Source: CAZPMT01 sp964587655 (GTDB lineage: Bacteria; Hydrogenedentota; Hydrogenedentia; Hydrogenedentales; SLHB01). Taken from it: a stretch of 11,576 nt of DNA. The DNA lies in contig CAZPMT010000158.1 of assembly GCA_964587655.1 (NCBI GenBank), forward strand, positions 1 through 11,576. Direction: 5' to 3'. The stretch's first letter is position 1. Every line of letters starts with the position of its first letter. The position numbers and the translations under genes are program-made. This document shows positions 1 to 6,524 of the stretch, piece after piece. The notes beneath the pieces were generated by a model, which was not told the origin of the DNA, did not search any database, and saw only the letters and a program-made list of their open reading frames with translations.

Positions 1-873
1 CACGGCGACATCGTGACACCGTATCTCATCCACTACGGCTCGGAGGAACAGAAACGGAAGTACCTGCCGAAGATGGTGTCCGGGGAGTGCATCGGAGCCA
101 TCGCCATGACGGAACCCAATACCGGCAGCGACCTCGCCGCGGTGAGGACCACGGCCATTCGGCAAGGCGACTCTTACGTGCTCAACGGCCAGAAGACCTT
201 CATCACGAACGGAATCAACAACGACCTGCTTATCGTCGTGGCGAAGACCAACCCTCAGGCCGGCCACGAGGGTATCAGCCTGCTGCTTCTGGAAAGGGGT
301 GCTGAGGGATACGAACGCGGCGCGAAGCTGGAGAAGCTGGGGATGCACGCCCAGGACACTTCGGAGGCGTTCTTCAGAGATGTGCGTGTGCCCGCTGACA
401 ACCTGCTGGGCCAGGAAAACTGCGGGTTTTTCTACCTGATGCAACAGTTGCCGCAGGAACGCCTGGCCGTAGCCGTCGGCGCCGTCATGGCGTGTGAAAC
501 GGCGCTCGAGATCACCGTTAAGTACTGTAAAGACCGTGTGGCGTTTGGCCGTCCCATAGGCCAGTTCCAGCACAACCGCTTCAAGCTGGCCGAGATGAAA
601 ACCGAAATCGAGATCGCGCGGGTTTTCGTCAATCACTGCGTGCTGCTTCACAATGAGGGCGAACTCAACGCGGAAAAAGCCGCCATGGCGAAGTGGTGGA
701 CCTCGGAGCTGCAAAAGCGTGTCATGGACACGTGCCTGCAACTCCACGGAGGTTACGGCTACATGATGGAGTATTTCATCGCCAAGGCATACATCGACTC
801 CCGCGTGCAGACAATCTACGCAGGAACCACTGAGATCATGAAAGAGATCATCGGTCGCGCCATGGGATTCTGA
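1..873 (+). CDS. Acyl-CoA dehydrogenase, long-chain/isovaleryl type (5' truncated by window edge)
   Basis: FAD-dependent alpha,beta-desaturation of an acyl-CoA, the first step of beta-oxidation, in the cytoplasm with electrons passed to an electron-transfer flavoprotein. The frame is open to base 1, so 290 residues are visible; the family is usually about 380, so roughly 90 N-terminal residues are missing. The GTG at 13 is not a real start. Family signatures: AMTEPNTGSD (residues 35-44), the substrate/FAD region with AFGRPIGQFQ, QLHGGYGYM, and the C-terminal IYAGTTEIMKEIIGR. In medium- and short-chain enzymes the catalytic Glu lies in an IYEGT motif; here that position is Ala. The sequence has LPQERL (Glu153 of the visible part), where LCAD and isovaleryl-CoA dehydrogenase carry their catalytic Glu, so I place it in that subgroup. 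Chain length cannot be fixed. It converges with the family III protein downstream. Confidence 0.95.
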   Translation, partial: HGDIVTPYLIHYGSEEQKRKYLPKMVSGECIGAIAMTEPNTGSDLAAVRTTAIRQGDSYVLNGQKTFITNGINNDLLIVVAKTNPQAGHEGISLLLLERGAEGYERGAKLEKLGMHAQDTSEAFFRDVRVPADNLLGQENCGFFYLMQQLPQERLAVAVGAVMACETALEITVKYCKDRVAFGRPIGQFQHNRFKLAEMKTEIEIARVFVNHCVLLHNEGELNAEKAAMAKWWTSELQKRVMDTCLQLHGGYGYMMEYFIAKAYIDSRVQTIYAGTTEIMKEIIGRAMGF

Positions 874-881
874 GATCTGTC

Positions 882-902
882 TCCGGGGCCTACTGCCCCG
901 GA
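882..902. terminator. Hairpin between convergent genes, possible bidirectional terminator
   Basis: Perfect 8-bp inverted repeat TCCGGGGC / GCCCCGGA around a 5-nt loop. It begins 9 nt after the acyl-CoA dehydrogenase stop and overlaps the last codons and TAG stop (890-892) of the opposing gene. No T-run follows on either strand, so it is not a classic intrinsic terminator. Position and symmetry suggest it insulates both transcripts. Confidence 0.5.
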
Positions 903-2074
903 CCGAAGACGTCTCCATCTCGAAGGGCTTGAATTTCGTTGGGGGAGTAGCCGTTCTCACGCAAAACTTCCTCGTTGTGAGAACCCAACGCCGCGCCAAT
1001 GTGGCGGTACTCCGTTTGCGATCTGGAGAAGGTTATGGGACACCCGAGTTGCGGCTGCGCGGTCCCGTCCGGTTTGGGCACATTCACGACCATGTCGCGC
1101 GCGAGCGTCTGCGGATGGGCCAGCGCCTCCTTTACGGTTAACACTGGCTCGACGCAGACATCTTCGCCGGCAAAAACGGAGCGCCACTCGTCGAGAGTCT
1201 TCTGAGCAATGACGGAACGGATCTCTTCCTTTACCGGCGCGGTGGACTCACCTGGCATTCCCCACCGGCTTTCGAGGTCCGGGCGTCCGATGGCCCGGCA
1301 GAACCCGCGCCAGAACCGGAACTCGATGCATCCCACCGACAGGTACCGGCCGTCGCTGGTGCGATAGTAGTCATATGGGGAACCGCCGTTGCCGAACATG
1401 CATTCGTAGCCGGGGGACTCGCCGCACGCCAGGAATTGCGTCGCGGCGAACAGGTTCCACGCCAACGCGCCGTCGAACATGGACACGTCGACAAACTGGC
1501 CTTCTCCGGTCTGCTGGCGATGAATGACCGCAGCAAGAATCCCGGTCAGGGCGGTGAAGGAACCACAGCCCACGTCCGCGACGAACACCCCCTGCGGCAC
1601 AGGTCCCGACTCTTTCCGGCCGCTGTGGCTCATGATCCCCGCCAAAGCCAGAAAGTTGTTGTCGTGACCCGCCCGGTCGCGCAACGGGCCCGTCTGTCCA
1701 TACCCCGTCAATGCGCAATAGATCACGCGGGGATTAGCCGCGCTCAGCGCTTCGTACCCCACGCCCATCCGGTCCATTACACCCGGACGAAACGGTTCGA
1801 GCACAATGTCGTATTTCATGACCAGCCGCTTCACTACTTCCGCGCTTCCCGGCCGCTTCATGTCCAGCGCGAGAGAGCGTTTCGACCGGTTAAGATACGC
1901 GTGCGCCGCGGAGCACTCGCCGTCGAAAGGAGGAAGCGCACGAACCATGTCCGGAAGGTTCGGGTTTTCCACGCGCACCACGTCCGCCCCCATGTCCGCA
2001 AGCATCATCGAAGCGAACGGGCCCGGCAGCAACGTCGAAAAGTCCAGCACGTGCAGTGACGACAGCACACCCAT
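890..2074 (-). CDS. CaiB/BaiF family III protein, alpha-methylacyl-CoA racemase-like
   Basis: A 394-residue family III CoA-transferase fold protein of normal length. N-terminus LDFSTLLPGPFASMMLADMG, then FRPGVMDRMG, TGYGQTGP and RAGHDNN. The catalytic set of mycobacterial alpha-methylacyl-CoA racemase (His126, Asp156, Glu241) is matched by His137 (GHDNN), Asp167 (VADVGCGS) and Glu251 (GCIEFRF). Asp138, next to the His, aligns with the catalytic Asp of true CoA-transferases. Either racemisation of 2-methylacyl-CoA or CoA transfer is therefore possible; the complete triad favours racemase. The ORF opens further upstream (to 2173), but the extra residues are Arg-rich and unlike the family, so I use the ATG at 2074; the Shine-Dalgarno there is weak. 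It sits tail to tail with an acyl-CoA dehydrogenase, fitting degradation of branched acyl-CoAs. It is separated from the next minus-strand gene upstream by 220 bp and a hairpin, so it is probably not co-transcribed with it. Confidence 0.88.
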   Translation of the reverse strand: MGVLSSLHVLDFSTLLPGPFASMMLADMGADVVRVENPNLPDMVRALPPFDGECSAAHAYLNRSKRSLALDMKRPGSAEVVKRLVMKYDIVLEPFRPGVMDRMGVGYEALSAANPRVIYCALTGYGQTGPLRDRAGHDNNFLALAGIMSHSGRKESGPVPQGVFVADVGCGSFTALTGILAAVIHRQQTGEGQFVDVSMFDGALAWNLFAATQFLACGESPGYECMFGNGGSPYDYYRTSDGRYLSVGCIEFRFWRGFCRAIGRPDLESRWGMPGESTAPVKEEIRSVIAQKTLDEWRSVFAGEDVCVEPVLTVKEALAHPQTLARDMVVNVPKPDGTAQPQLGCPITFSRSQTEYRHIGAALGSHNEEVLRENGYSPNEIQALRDGDVFGPGQ

Positions 2075-2258
2075 TTCTCGTGTCCGCCCCTTCGGGGCCG
2101 TCCGTAGACCCCACGCAGCAAACCTAAGTCCAACTCGAGCACCAGTATGCCCGGACCGTTGGCCGCGCCGCAACCCGAGATCCGGGATCGACTACTGCGA
2201 GGCAGCGTAAGTTGTTTCCACTTGATTTGCCTGTCCGCGGGTAAGGCCGTGCGTAATC
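2075..2258. other. Intergenic region upstream of the family III gene
   Basis: No convincing gene on either strand. It should contain the promoter of the family III gene, but no good pair of -35/-10 hexamers was found. A small GCCCC-TTC-GGGGC hairpin lies about 14 nt upstream of the start codon, in the presumed 5' leader. Confidence 0.4.
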
Positions 2259-2285
2259 CCATTCCGAGATGACGGAACGGAATGG
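2259..2285 (-). terminator. Hairpin just downstream of the 2295-3023 gene
   Basis: Perfect 8-bp inverted repeat CCATTCCG / CGGAATGG with an 11-nt loop, starting 9 nt after the TGA stop of the minus-strand gene. No U-tract follows, so termination is inferred only from position. Confidence 0.4.
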
Positions 2286-2294
2286 CTCCCTCTG

Positions 2295-3023
2295 TCACTC
2301 AGGCGAGAACCTCAAGACCTTCAACTCGTGCGCGATGAAAGAAAGGGCCATTCCCTCTTCCAGCGATTTGCCGTCAGCCGAAACAGGGGCCGCATTGCCA
2401 TCAAAGAGATTGCAGATTCGGTATCGGCGAGATTGATCGAGTAATCCTTTGCGGATCGCAAATGATGCCGCGCCGGGTTGCTCGTTCGGCCAAAACAACG
2501 TCGCAAAGAGGCTCCCCTGTACGTCTCGCGACAATGCCGCGAGAACCCCGGGCGTCGCCGTGATGGGGCGCTCTACCTGCAGCCACTCCATCAGCTTCAG
2601 CAGCACCTGGACGCCTTCGGTGGAGTTCCAGTCCATGTCAGTGCCGACGCGGGCCACGTGTCCTTTGCCGAAAGACCACGTCTCCATGCCCTCATTGTCG
2701 CGCCGTGGACATTGCAGCCGGTCCAGCAAAGCGTAATCCGCCGAACCGCCAACGGTGTACCGGCCCGAACGAGAGAGCAGCCGCAGGCGCAAGTGCCACT
2801 CCATATCCCGTGCCTGTTCGTCCTCGCACTGAAGAACGCCGCGGGGCAGCAGTTCTCGCCAGGAGCCCTCCGGGAACACCAAGATCATCGGCCTGATGCG
2901 TTGCAGGCCGTTGTGGCGTTTCCACATCGCTTTGCGCTCGGCCATGACGGGACGGGCCGCAGCTTCCGCGACCTCTTTGGCAAGATCACGAAGGATGGTT
3001 CGGTCTTTGGGTTCGAACGGCAT
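2295..3023 (-). CDS. Unassigned 242-aa protein, apparently chimeric
   Basis: I cannot name this product. The ATG at 3023 has a good Shine-Dalgarno (AAAGGA, 3031-3036, 7-nt spacing), so it looks translated. Residues 1-85 (LRDLAKEVAEAAARPVMAER, WKRHNGL, LVFPEGSWRELLP, CEDEQARDMEWHLR) recall the N-terminal segment of uroporphyrinogen-decarboxylase-like (MtaA-type methyltransferase-related) proteins of PVC-group bacteria, normally about 400 residues or more. From about residue 105 (FGKGHVARVGTDMDWNSTEG, LMEWLQVERPITATPGVLAA, ending HELKVLRFSP) it recalls the C-terminal beta-sandwich end of large glycosidases of the beta-galactosidase/GH42 kind. Both catalytic cores would be missing. There is no signal peptide. 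It may be an internal-deletion product or a fusion of gene remnants; family assignments are from memory and not certain. Confidence 0.6.
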   Translation of the reverse strand: MPFEPKDRTILRDLAKEVAEAAARPVMAERKAMWKRHNGLQRIRPMILVFPEGSWRELLPRGVLQCEDEQARDMEWHLRLRLLSRSGRYTVGGSADYALLDRLQCPRRDNEGMETWSFGKGHVARVGTDMDWNSTEGVQVLLKLMEWLQVERPITATPGVLAALSRDVQGSLFATLFWPNEQPGAASFAIRKGLLDQSRRYRICNLFDGNAAPVSADGKSLEEGMALSFIAHELKVLRFSPE

Positions 3024-3118
3024 AAAGCTTTCCTTTGCTACTCGTGTCGCAGGGCCAAGGTAAGTTCAGTCCTTTCATCCGCCAGTACGCGTGTGCCTGA
3101 ATAGCCTGGCGAACCAGG

Positions 3119-3217
3119 TCAAGCTTCTCCCGGTCCGGCGTTCAGCACCGCGCCCGTGGTCACGCCGGGAATGCAGAGGAGGTTCAGGTCAAACACGTCA
3201 TCGAGATCTTCGAGGTG
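3119..3217 (-). pseudogene. Short remnant resembling a contractile phage tail sheath core
   Basis: A minus-strand frame of 32 codons ending in TGA (3119-3121) reads HLEDLDDVFDLNLLCIPGVT then TGAVLNAGPGEA. The pattern 'acidic-x-DxNLLxxPGV' is what I associate with the subtilisin-like core of phage and injection-system tail sheath proteins. The open frame extends only to a stop near 3295 and has no start or ribosome site, so it would be a decayed fragment. The match rests on about 20 residues and could be chance. Confidence 0.3.
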
Positions 3218-3286
3218 CCGAACGCAAACGGGTGTGCGCGCAAGCCGGCACGCAAGCCCATGGGGCTGATTTGCAATGGGTCTCCG

Positions 3287-3628
3287 TCATCTCCGCTGCG
3301 CGATACGCCGCGCCCTGCGCTGCACCCTGTGCGCGCCCGCCAGCGCGATCACCGACGCCAACGCGCCCAGACTGATGATCCCCGCCACGGGCAACGGCCC
3401 CGCGCCGTTCCAATACAGCGCCACCTGCGCGAACGTGTCGATGGACCCGCCGCCGCTCACCACCGCGCCGTACTCCCCCGCATTCATGATGCCGTCGCCG
3501 TCGATATCGCCCGTGCCGGAGAACGGCTCAATCGGACTCTTGCCGTTCGTTTTGCCTTGCGAGAACACCGTGTAACTGCCGGTCAACCCAAGCCGTGTGA
3601 TGAACTCGTGACGCAGGTCAGTGCCCAT
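3287..3628 (-). pseudogene. C-terminal fragment of an anchored surface protein (EF-hand-like loop, LPVAG tail)
   Basis: 113 residues from the first ATG, in a frame closed upstream by a stop at 3647-3649. No Shine-Dalgarno precedes the ATG, there is no signal peptide, and the content is that of a protein's end, so I read it as a truncated remnant. Residues 41-52 (DIDGDGIMNAGE) form a complete EF-hand/dockerin-type calcium loop (Asp at 1, 3, 5; Gly at 6; Glu at 12). Residues 79-83 are LPVAG, followed by a hydrophobic stretch (about 84-98) and an Arg-rich tail (RVQRRARRIAQRR). That tripartite layout is the one used for sortase/exosortase-type surface sorting. It lies just downstream of the first SUMF1 lipoprotein gene, in another frame, and could once have been the C-terminus of a larger protein broken by the duplication. 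It could also be a small gene using the TTG at 3634. Confidence 0.45.
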
Positions 3629-3669
3629 CAGCAACAGCGCACAGGGTCACAGGGAAACAGCCTATAGGG

Positions 3670-5031
3670 CTACGGAGTCCGCACAATACGAAATCCGAAG
3701 CCGCTGTCGGCGCTCGTGTTGACCGGCGTGCTGTAGGTGCGGTACGCGGATCGACAGTAGAAGAAGTAGGTGAACCACGACCCGCCGCGCAACACCCGGT
3801 CCGTGCCCGTAGCGGCACCGGTGGGGTTCGTCTGCGCGCCTGAACTGTATGCGCCGTACCAGTCGTTGCACCACTGCCATACGTTCCCGCTCATATCATA
3901 GCAACCCACCGGGGACGGCGAGTTCACCGTCGCGATACTCCCGTTCGGGCTCACATTGACGCCGTTAAACCATCCTATCGGAGATGTGTCCCAACCATCC
4001 ACCAGACCAAGGGGATTAGCCTTACCATAGTTGCACCGGTCCTTTCCTGAAAGCGTGTCCGACATGAACCCGTATATCCAGTGCTTGTTCAACGCCGTAT
4101 CCCACGCCGCCGCACGCTCCCACTGGGCTTCCGTCGGCAGATGGTAGCCGTTCGCGGCAAAGTTGGACGTCCAATTGTTTATGTCGTAGCAGGGCGTCAG
4201 GCCTTGCGACTCGCTCAGCCAATTGCAGTACATCGCCGCCCCGAACCACATCACATCAATCACCGGATGCAGCGCCATGGAATAGGAGGTTGTCCCCGGC
4301 AAGCCTATCCTGTCCTTGGACGAGAATTGGCTGCCCGAATACGTAATCTGACACTCTGAATATGAGACATAAAACAGCATCCTATTTTCGGCATAAACAT
4401 CCCCGCCGTCGTACGCCCCGCCACTGGCATTCTTAAGATAGTTCCGCGCAAGCGCCCAGTTGAGAATATCGGCGTACTCCTGATTCGTCACGTTGTACTT
4501 CCCTATCTTGTACGCCGACAACGTCACCTGATGCCGAGGAAGTTCATCCAACCCGCCGTACGTCGCGTCGTCGCCGCTGTCCGTGCGCCCCATCGTGAAT
4601 GTTCCCGCCGGCACCGAAACCATTTCGCCCGCATGAACTTCGCCCTCGCCCTCTCCTTCGCCTTCACCCTCTCCCTCTCCAGCTACCGTGACGGAGATGA
4701 AGTTGAGCTTTAGCTTCGTGTCTTCACCACTGGCCGTTGTGACCGTCAAGGACACGTTGTATGTACCGGCTGCCGCGTACGTATGCTCCGGATCCTGCTC
4801 GTCGCTCGTCGCGCCATTGCCGAAGAGCCACGCCCACTGCATGATCGGCGAATCGCCCGGTGTGGATAGGTCGGTGAACTGCACTGTCAGCGGCGCCGTC
4901 CCCGACGTGACATCGGCGAGGAAGTCCGCCGTGGGACCCTTTGGAGAGGGCGGCGGACACCCCATGAGGAAAACACAGACGGCGAGTATGCAGGTTAACA
5001 AAGTGGCTTGTATGATCGTCGATTTCAACAT
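3670..5031 (-). CDS. PKD and SUMF1 (FGE-sulfatase/C-type lectin fold) lipoprotein, copy A
   Basis: 453 residues. Type II signal peptide with lipobox LMGC (Cys25) followed by PPPSP, so lipid-anchored. PKD domain about 33-117 (TSGTAPLTVQFTD, QDPEHTYAAAGTYNVSLTV), seven Gly-Glu repeats (118-131), then a SUMF1-type domain 135-453 (MVSVPAGTFTMGR, LPTEAQWERAAAW, SGNVWQWCNDWYG, RVLRGGSW, CRSAYR). The paired active-site cysteines of true formylglycine-generating enzyme are not both present: only Cys426 lies in that segment. A surface binding role is therefore more likely than sulfatase activation. Start chosen at 5031: the signal peptide begins there and GGAGGAG (5038-5044) lies 6 nt upstream; the frame stays open into copy B without family sequence. 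It is a tandem paralogue of copy B with its own duplicated leader, and its last ~36 residues are hypervariable between copies. Confidence 0.92.
   Translation of the reverse strand: MLKSTIIQATLLTCILAVCVFLMGCPPPSPKGPTADFLADVTSGTAPLTVQFTDLSTPGDSPIMQWAWLFGNGATSDEQDPEHTYAAAGTYNVSLTVTTASGEDTKLKLNFISVTVAGEGEGEGEGEGEGEVHAGEMVSVPAGTFTMGRTDSGDDATYGGLDELPRHQVTLSAYKIGKYNVTNQEYADILNWALARNYLKNASGGAYDGGDVYAENRMLFYVSYSECQITYSGSQFSSKDRIGLPGTTSYSMALHPVIDVMWFGAAMYCNWLSESQGLTPCYDINNWTSNFAANGYHLPTEAQWERAAAWDTALNKHWIYGFMSDTLSGKDRCNYGKANPLGLVDGWDTSPIGWFNGVNVSPNGSIATVNSPSPVGCYDMSGNVWQWCNDWYGAYSSGAQTNPTGAATGTDRVLRGGSWFTYFFYCRSAYRTYSTPVNTSADSGFGFRIVRTP
3697..3804 (-). other. Hypervariable C-terminal segment of copy A (candidate DGR variable region)
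   Basis: Residues 410-445 of copy A. By hand, ungapped, about 43 of 108 bases differ from copy B (5175-5282), while the 120 bp next to it (3805-3924) are identical. The six codons after GGSW are ttc acc tac ttc ttc tac; in B they are tac ttc tac ttc cac ttc. All end in C, as expected if AAC codons were mutated at adenines. This is the ligand-binding end of the C-type lectin fold used by DGR targets. Confidence 0.6.
4639..4680 (-). repeat. Gly-Glu linker repeat in copy A
   Basis: Forty-two bases of degenerate hexamer (GGNGAN on the coding strand) encode seven Gly-Glu dipeptides at residues 118-131, a flexible acidic spacer between the PKD and SUMF1 domains. Such tracts can change length by slippage; both copies have the same number. 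Confidence 0.9.
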
Positions 5032-5119
5032 TATCTTCTCCTCCGTTGTGTCCCGGTTCAGAGGGAATTGGGCAATCGCCGAATTTCCTAAGCGACTACA
5101 GTCGGTCGTAGCCCCTTCT
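4766..5119 (-). repeat. Near-identical 5' block of copy A (leader, signal peptide, PKD)
   Basis: Direct repeat of 6259-6612 at an offset of 1493 bp. By eye the first 310 bp (4766-5075) are identical, and only two mismatches (5076 and 5108) occur up to 5119. It includes about 88 bp upstream of the start codon, so promoter and leader were copied with the gene. Confidence 0.9.
5032..5119 (-). promoter_or_regulatory. Duplicated 5' leader of copy A, with strong Shine-Dalgarno
   Basis: Contains GGAGGAG (5038-5044) 6 nt from the ATG, which fixes the start, and a 5-bp inverted repeat CGACT-AC-AGTCG (5093-5104). The same elements precede copy B, so the two genes probably share regulation. No clear -35/-10 pair was seen. 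Confidence 0.5.
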
Positions 5120-5122
5120 TCA

Positions 5123-5138
5123 AGCGGTAAAGCGGTAA
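5123..5138. repeat. 8-bp tandem repeat at the junction of the two lipoprotein units
   Basis: AGCGGTAA occurs twice in a row, inside the 31-nt stretch (5120-5150) between the end of the copied leader of A and the stop codon of B. This stretch is where the homology between the duplicated units ends. Confidence 0.6.
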
Positions 5139-5150
5139 GGCTGACAAGCA

Positions 5151-6524
5151 CTAAGACCTGGCAAGGCGGAAGCCGACGTCGCTGAGCATGAGGTCCCCCG
5201 ATCCGTAGTAGCTGTAGCGGGACGCGGAACGGCAGAAGTGGAAGTAGAAGTACCACGACCCGCCGCGAAGCACCCGGTACGAGCCCGTAGCGGCACCGGT
5301 GGGGTTCGTCTGCGCGCCTGAACTGTATGCGCCGTACCAGTCGTTGCACCACTGCCATACGTTCCCGCTCATATCATAGCAACCCACCGGGGACGGCGAG
5401 TTTACCGTCGCGATGCTCCCGTTCGGGCTCACATCGACGCCATTAAACCACCGTACCGGAGATGTGAGGGGAAAATCCGTCAGACCAAGGGGATTAACGA
5501 AGCCGGCATTGCCGTCGTGATAGTTGCACCGGTTCTTTCCCGAAAGCGTGTTCGACATAAACCCGTATATCCAGTGTTTGTTTGACGCCATATCCCACGC
5601 CGCCGCACGCTCCCACTGCGCCTCCGTCGGCAGATGGTAGCCGTTCGCGGTGAAGTTGCACGTCCAATTGTTTATGTCGTAGCAGGGCGTCAGGCCTTGC
5701 GACTCGCTCAGCCAATTGCAGTACATCGCCGCCCCGTACCACGTCACAACAATCACCGGATGCAGCGCCATGGAATAGGAGGTTGTCCCCGGCAGGCCTG
5801 TCTGGCTCCTGGACGAGAATTGGCTGCCCGCATACGTAATCTGACAATGTGAACTTGAGGCTACAAGCAGCCGCTCATTTGCGGCGTAAACACCCCCGCC
5901 GTCGTACGCCTCGCCGCTCTCATTCTTGAGGTAACCGCGCGCGAGCGCCCAGTTGAGAATATCGGCGTACTCCTGGTTCGTCACGTCATATTTACCGATC
6001 TCGTATGCCGACAACGTCACCTGATGCCGAGGAAGTTCGGGTGGGCCTCCGTACGTCGCGTCGTCGCCGCCGTCCGTGCGCCCCATCGTGAAGGTCCCCG
6101 CCGGAACCGCTACCATCTCGCCCGGGTGAATCTCGCCCTCGCCCTCACCTTCTCCTTCCCCTTCTCCTTCGCCGGCTACCATGACGGAGATAAAATTTGG
6201 CTTCAGCTTCGTGTCTTCACCTTTAGGCGTTGTGACCATCAATGACACGTTGTATTTGCCGGCTGCCGCGTACGTATGCTCCGGATCCTGCTCGTCGCTC
6301 GTCGCGCCATTGCCGAAGAGCCACGCCCACTGCATGATCGGCGAATCGCCCGGTGTGGATAGGTCGGTGAACTGCACTGTCAGCGGCGCCGTCCCCGACG
6401 TGACATCGGCGAGGAAGTCCGCCGTGGGACCCTTTGGAGAGGGCGGCGGACACCCCATGAGGAAAACACAGACGGCGAGTATGCAGGTTAACAAAGTGGC
6501 TTGTATGATCGTCGATTTCAACAT
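5151..6524 (-). CDS. PKD and SUMF1 (FGE-sulfatase/C-type lectin fold) lipoprotein, copy B
   Basis: 457 residues with the architecture of copy A: lipobox LMGC at Cys25, PKD about 33-117, seven Gly-Glu repeats (118-131), SUMF1-type domain from about 135 to the end (VPAGTFTMGR, LPTEAQWERAAAW, GNVWQWCNDWYG, GFRLARS). The first 89 residues are identical to copy A. Divergence is moderate in two internal stretches (around residues 197-245 and 330-360), low between them, and extreme in the last ~36 residues. Only one Cys (431) sits in the segment that holds the FGE cysteine pair, so formylglycine formation is not supported. The start at 6524 is set by the signal peptide and GGAGGAG (6531-6537) 6 nt upstream. 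It is first in transcription order; copy A follows after 119 bp with its own leader. A lectin-like, lipid-anchored binding protein is the best guess. Confidence 0.92.
   Translation of the reverse strand: MLKSTIIQATLLTCILAVCVFLMGCPPPSPKGPTADFLADVTSGTAPLTVQFTDLSTPGDSPIMQWAWLFGNGATSDEQDPEHTYAAAGKYNVSLMVTTPKGEDTKLKPNFISVMVAGEGEGEGEGEGEGEIHPGEMVAVPAGTFTMGRTDGGDDATYGGPPELPRHQVTLSAYEIGKYDVTNQEYADILNWALARGYLKNESGEAYDGGGVYAANERLLVASSSHCQITYAGSQFSSRSQTGLPGTTSYSMALHPVIVVTWYGAAMYCNWLSESQGLTPCYDINNWTCNFTANGYHLPTEAQWERAAAWDMASNKHWIYGFMSNTLSGKNRCNYHDGNAGFVNPLGLTDFPLTSPVRWFNGVDVSPNGSIATVNSPSPVGCYDMSGNVWQWCNDWYGAYSSGAQTNPTGAATGSYRVLRGGSWYFYFHFCRSASRYSYYGSGDLMLSDVGFRLARS
5175..5282 (-). other. Hypervariable C-terminal segment of copy B (candidate DGR variable region)
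   Basis: Residues 415-450 of copy B, the counterpart of 3697-3804. The segment is rich in Tyr, Phe and Ser from NNC codons (YFYFHF, then YSYY). The framework residues RVLRGGSW, CRSA and GFR are kept while the positions between them change, as in DGR-diversified C-type lectin proteins. The second half (GSGDLMLSDV) fits an AAC template less well. Confidence 0.6.
6132..6173 (-). repeat. Gly-Glu linker repeat in copy B
   Basis: Forty-two bases of degenerate hexamer encoding seven Gly-Glu dipeptides at residues 118-131 of copy B, equal in length to the tract in copy A. Confidence 0.9.

Noticed and set aside
1436..2059. Plus-strand ORF of 207 codons
   Set aside because: Antisense reading of the family III gene, Arg/His/Val-rich and without motifs.
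4639..4680. CTC/GCC-rich repeat read as a possible CRISPR or satellite
   Set aside because: It is the coding sequence for a Gly-Glu linker; units are 6 bp with no spacers.
5032..5358. 109-codon N-terminal extension of copy A
   Set aside because: It is an out-of-frame reading of the 3' end of copy B; the true start has a lipoprotein signal peptide and a strong Shine-Dalgarno.
3670..6524. A DGR template repeat or reverse transcriptase inside the window
   Set aside because: No AAC-rich copy of the variable region and no RT motif was found on either strand; only the candidate target regions are present.
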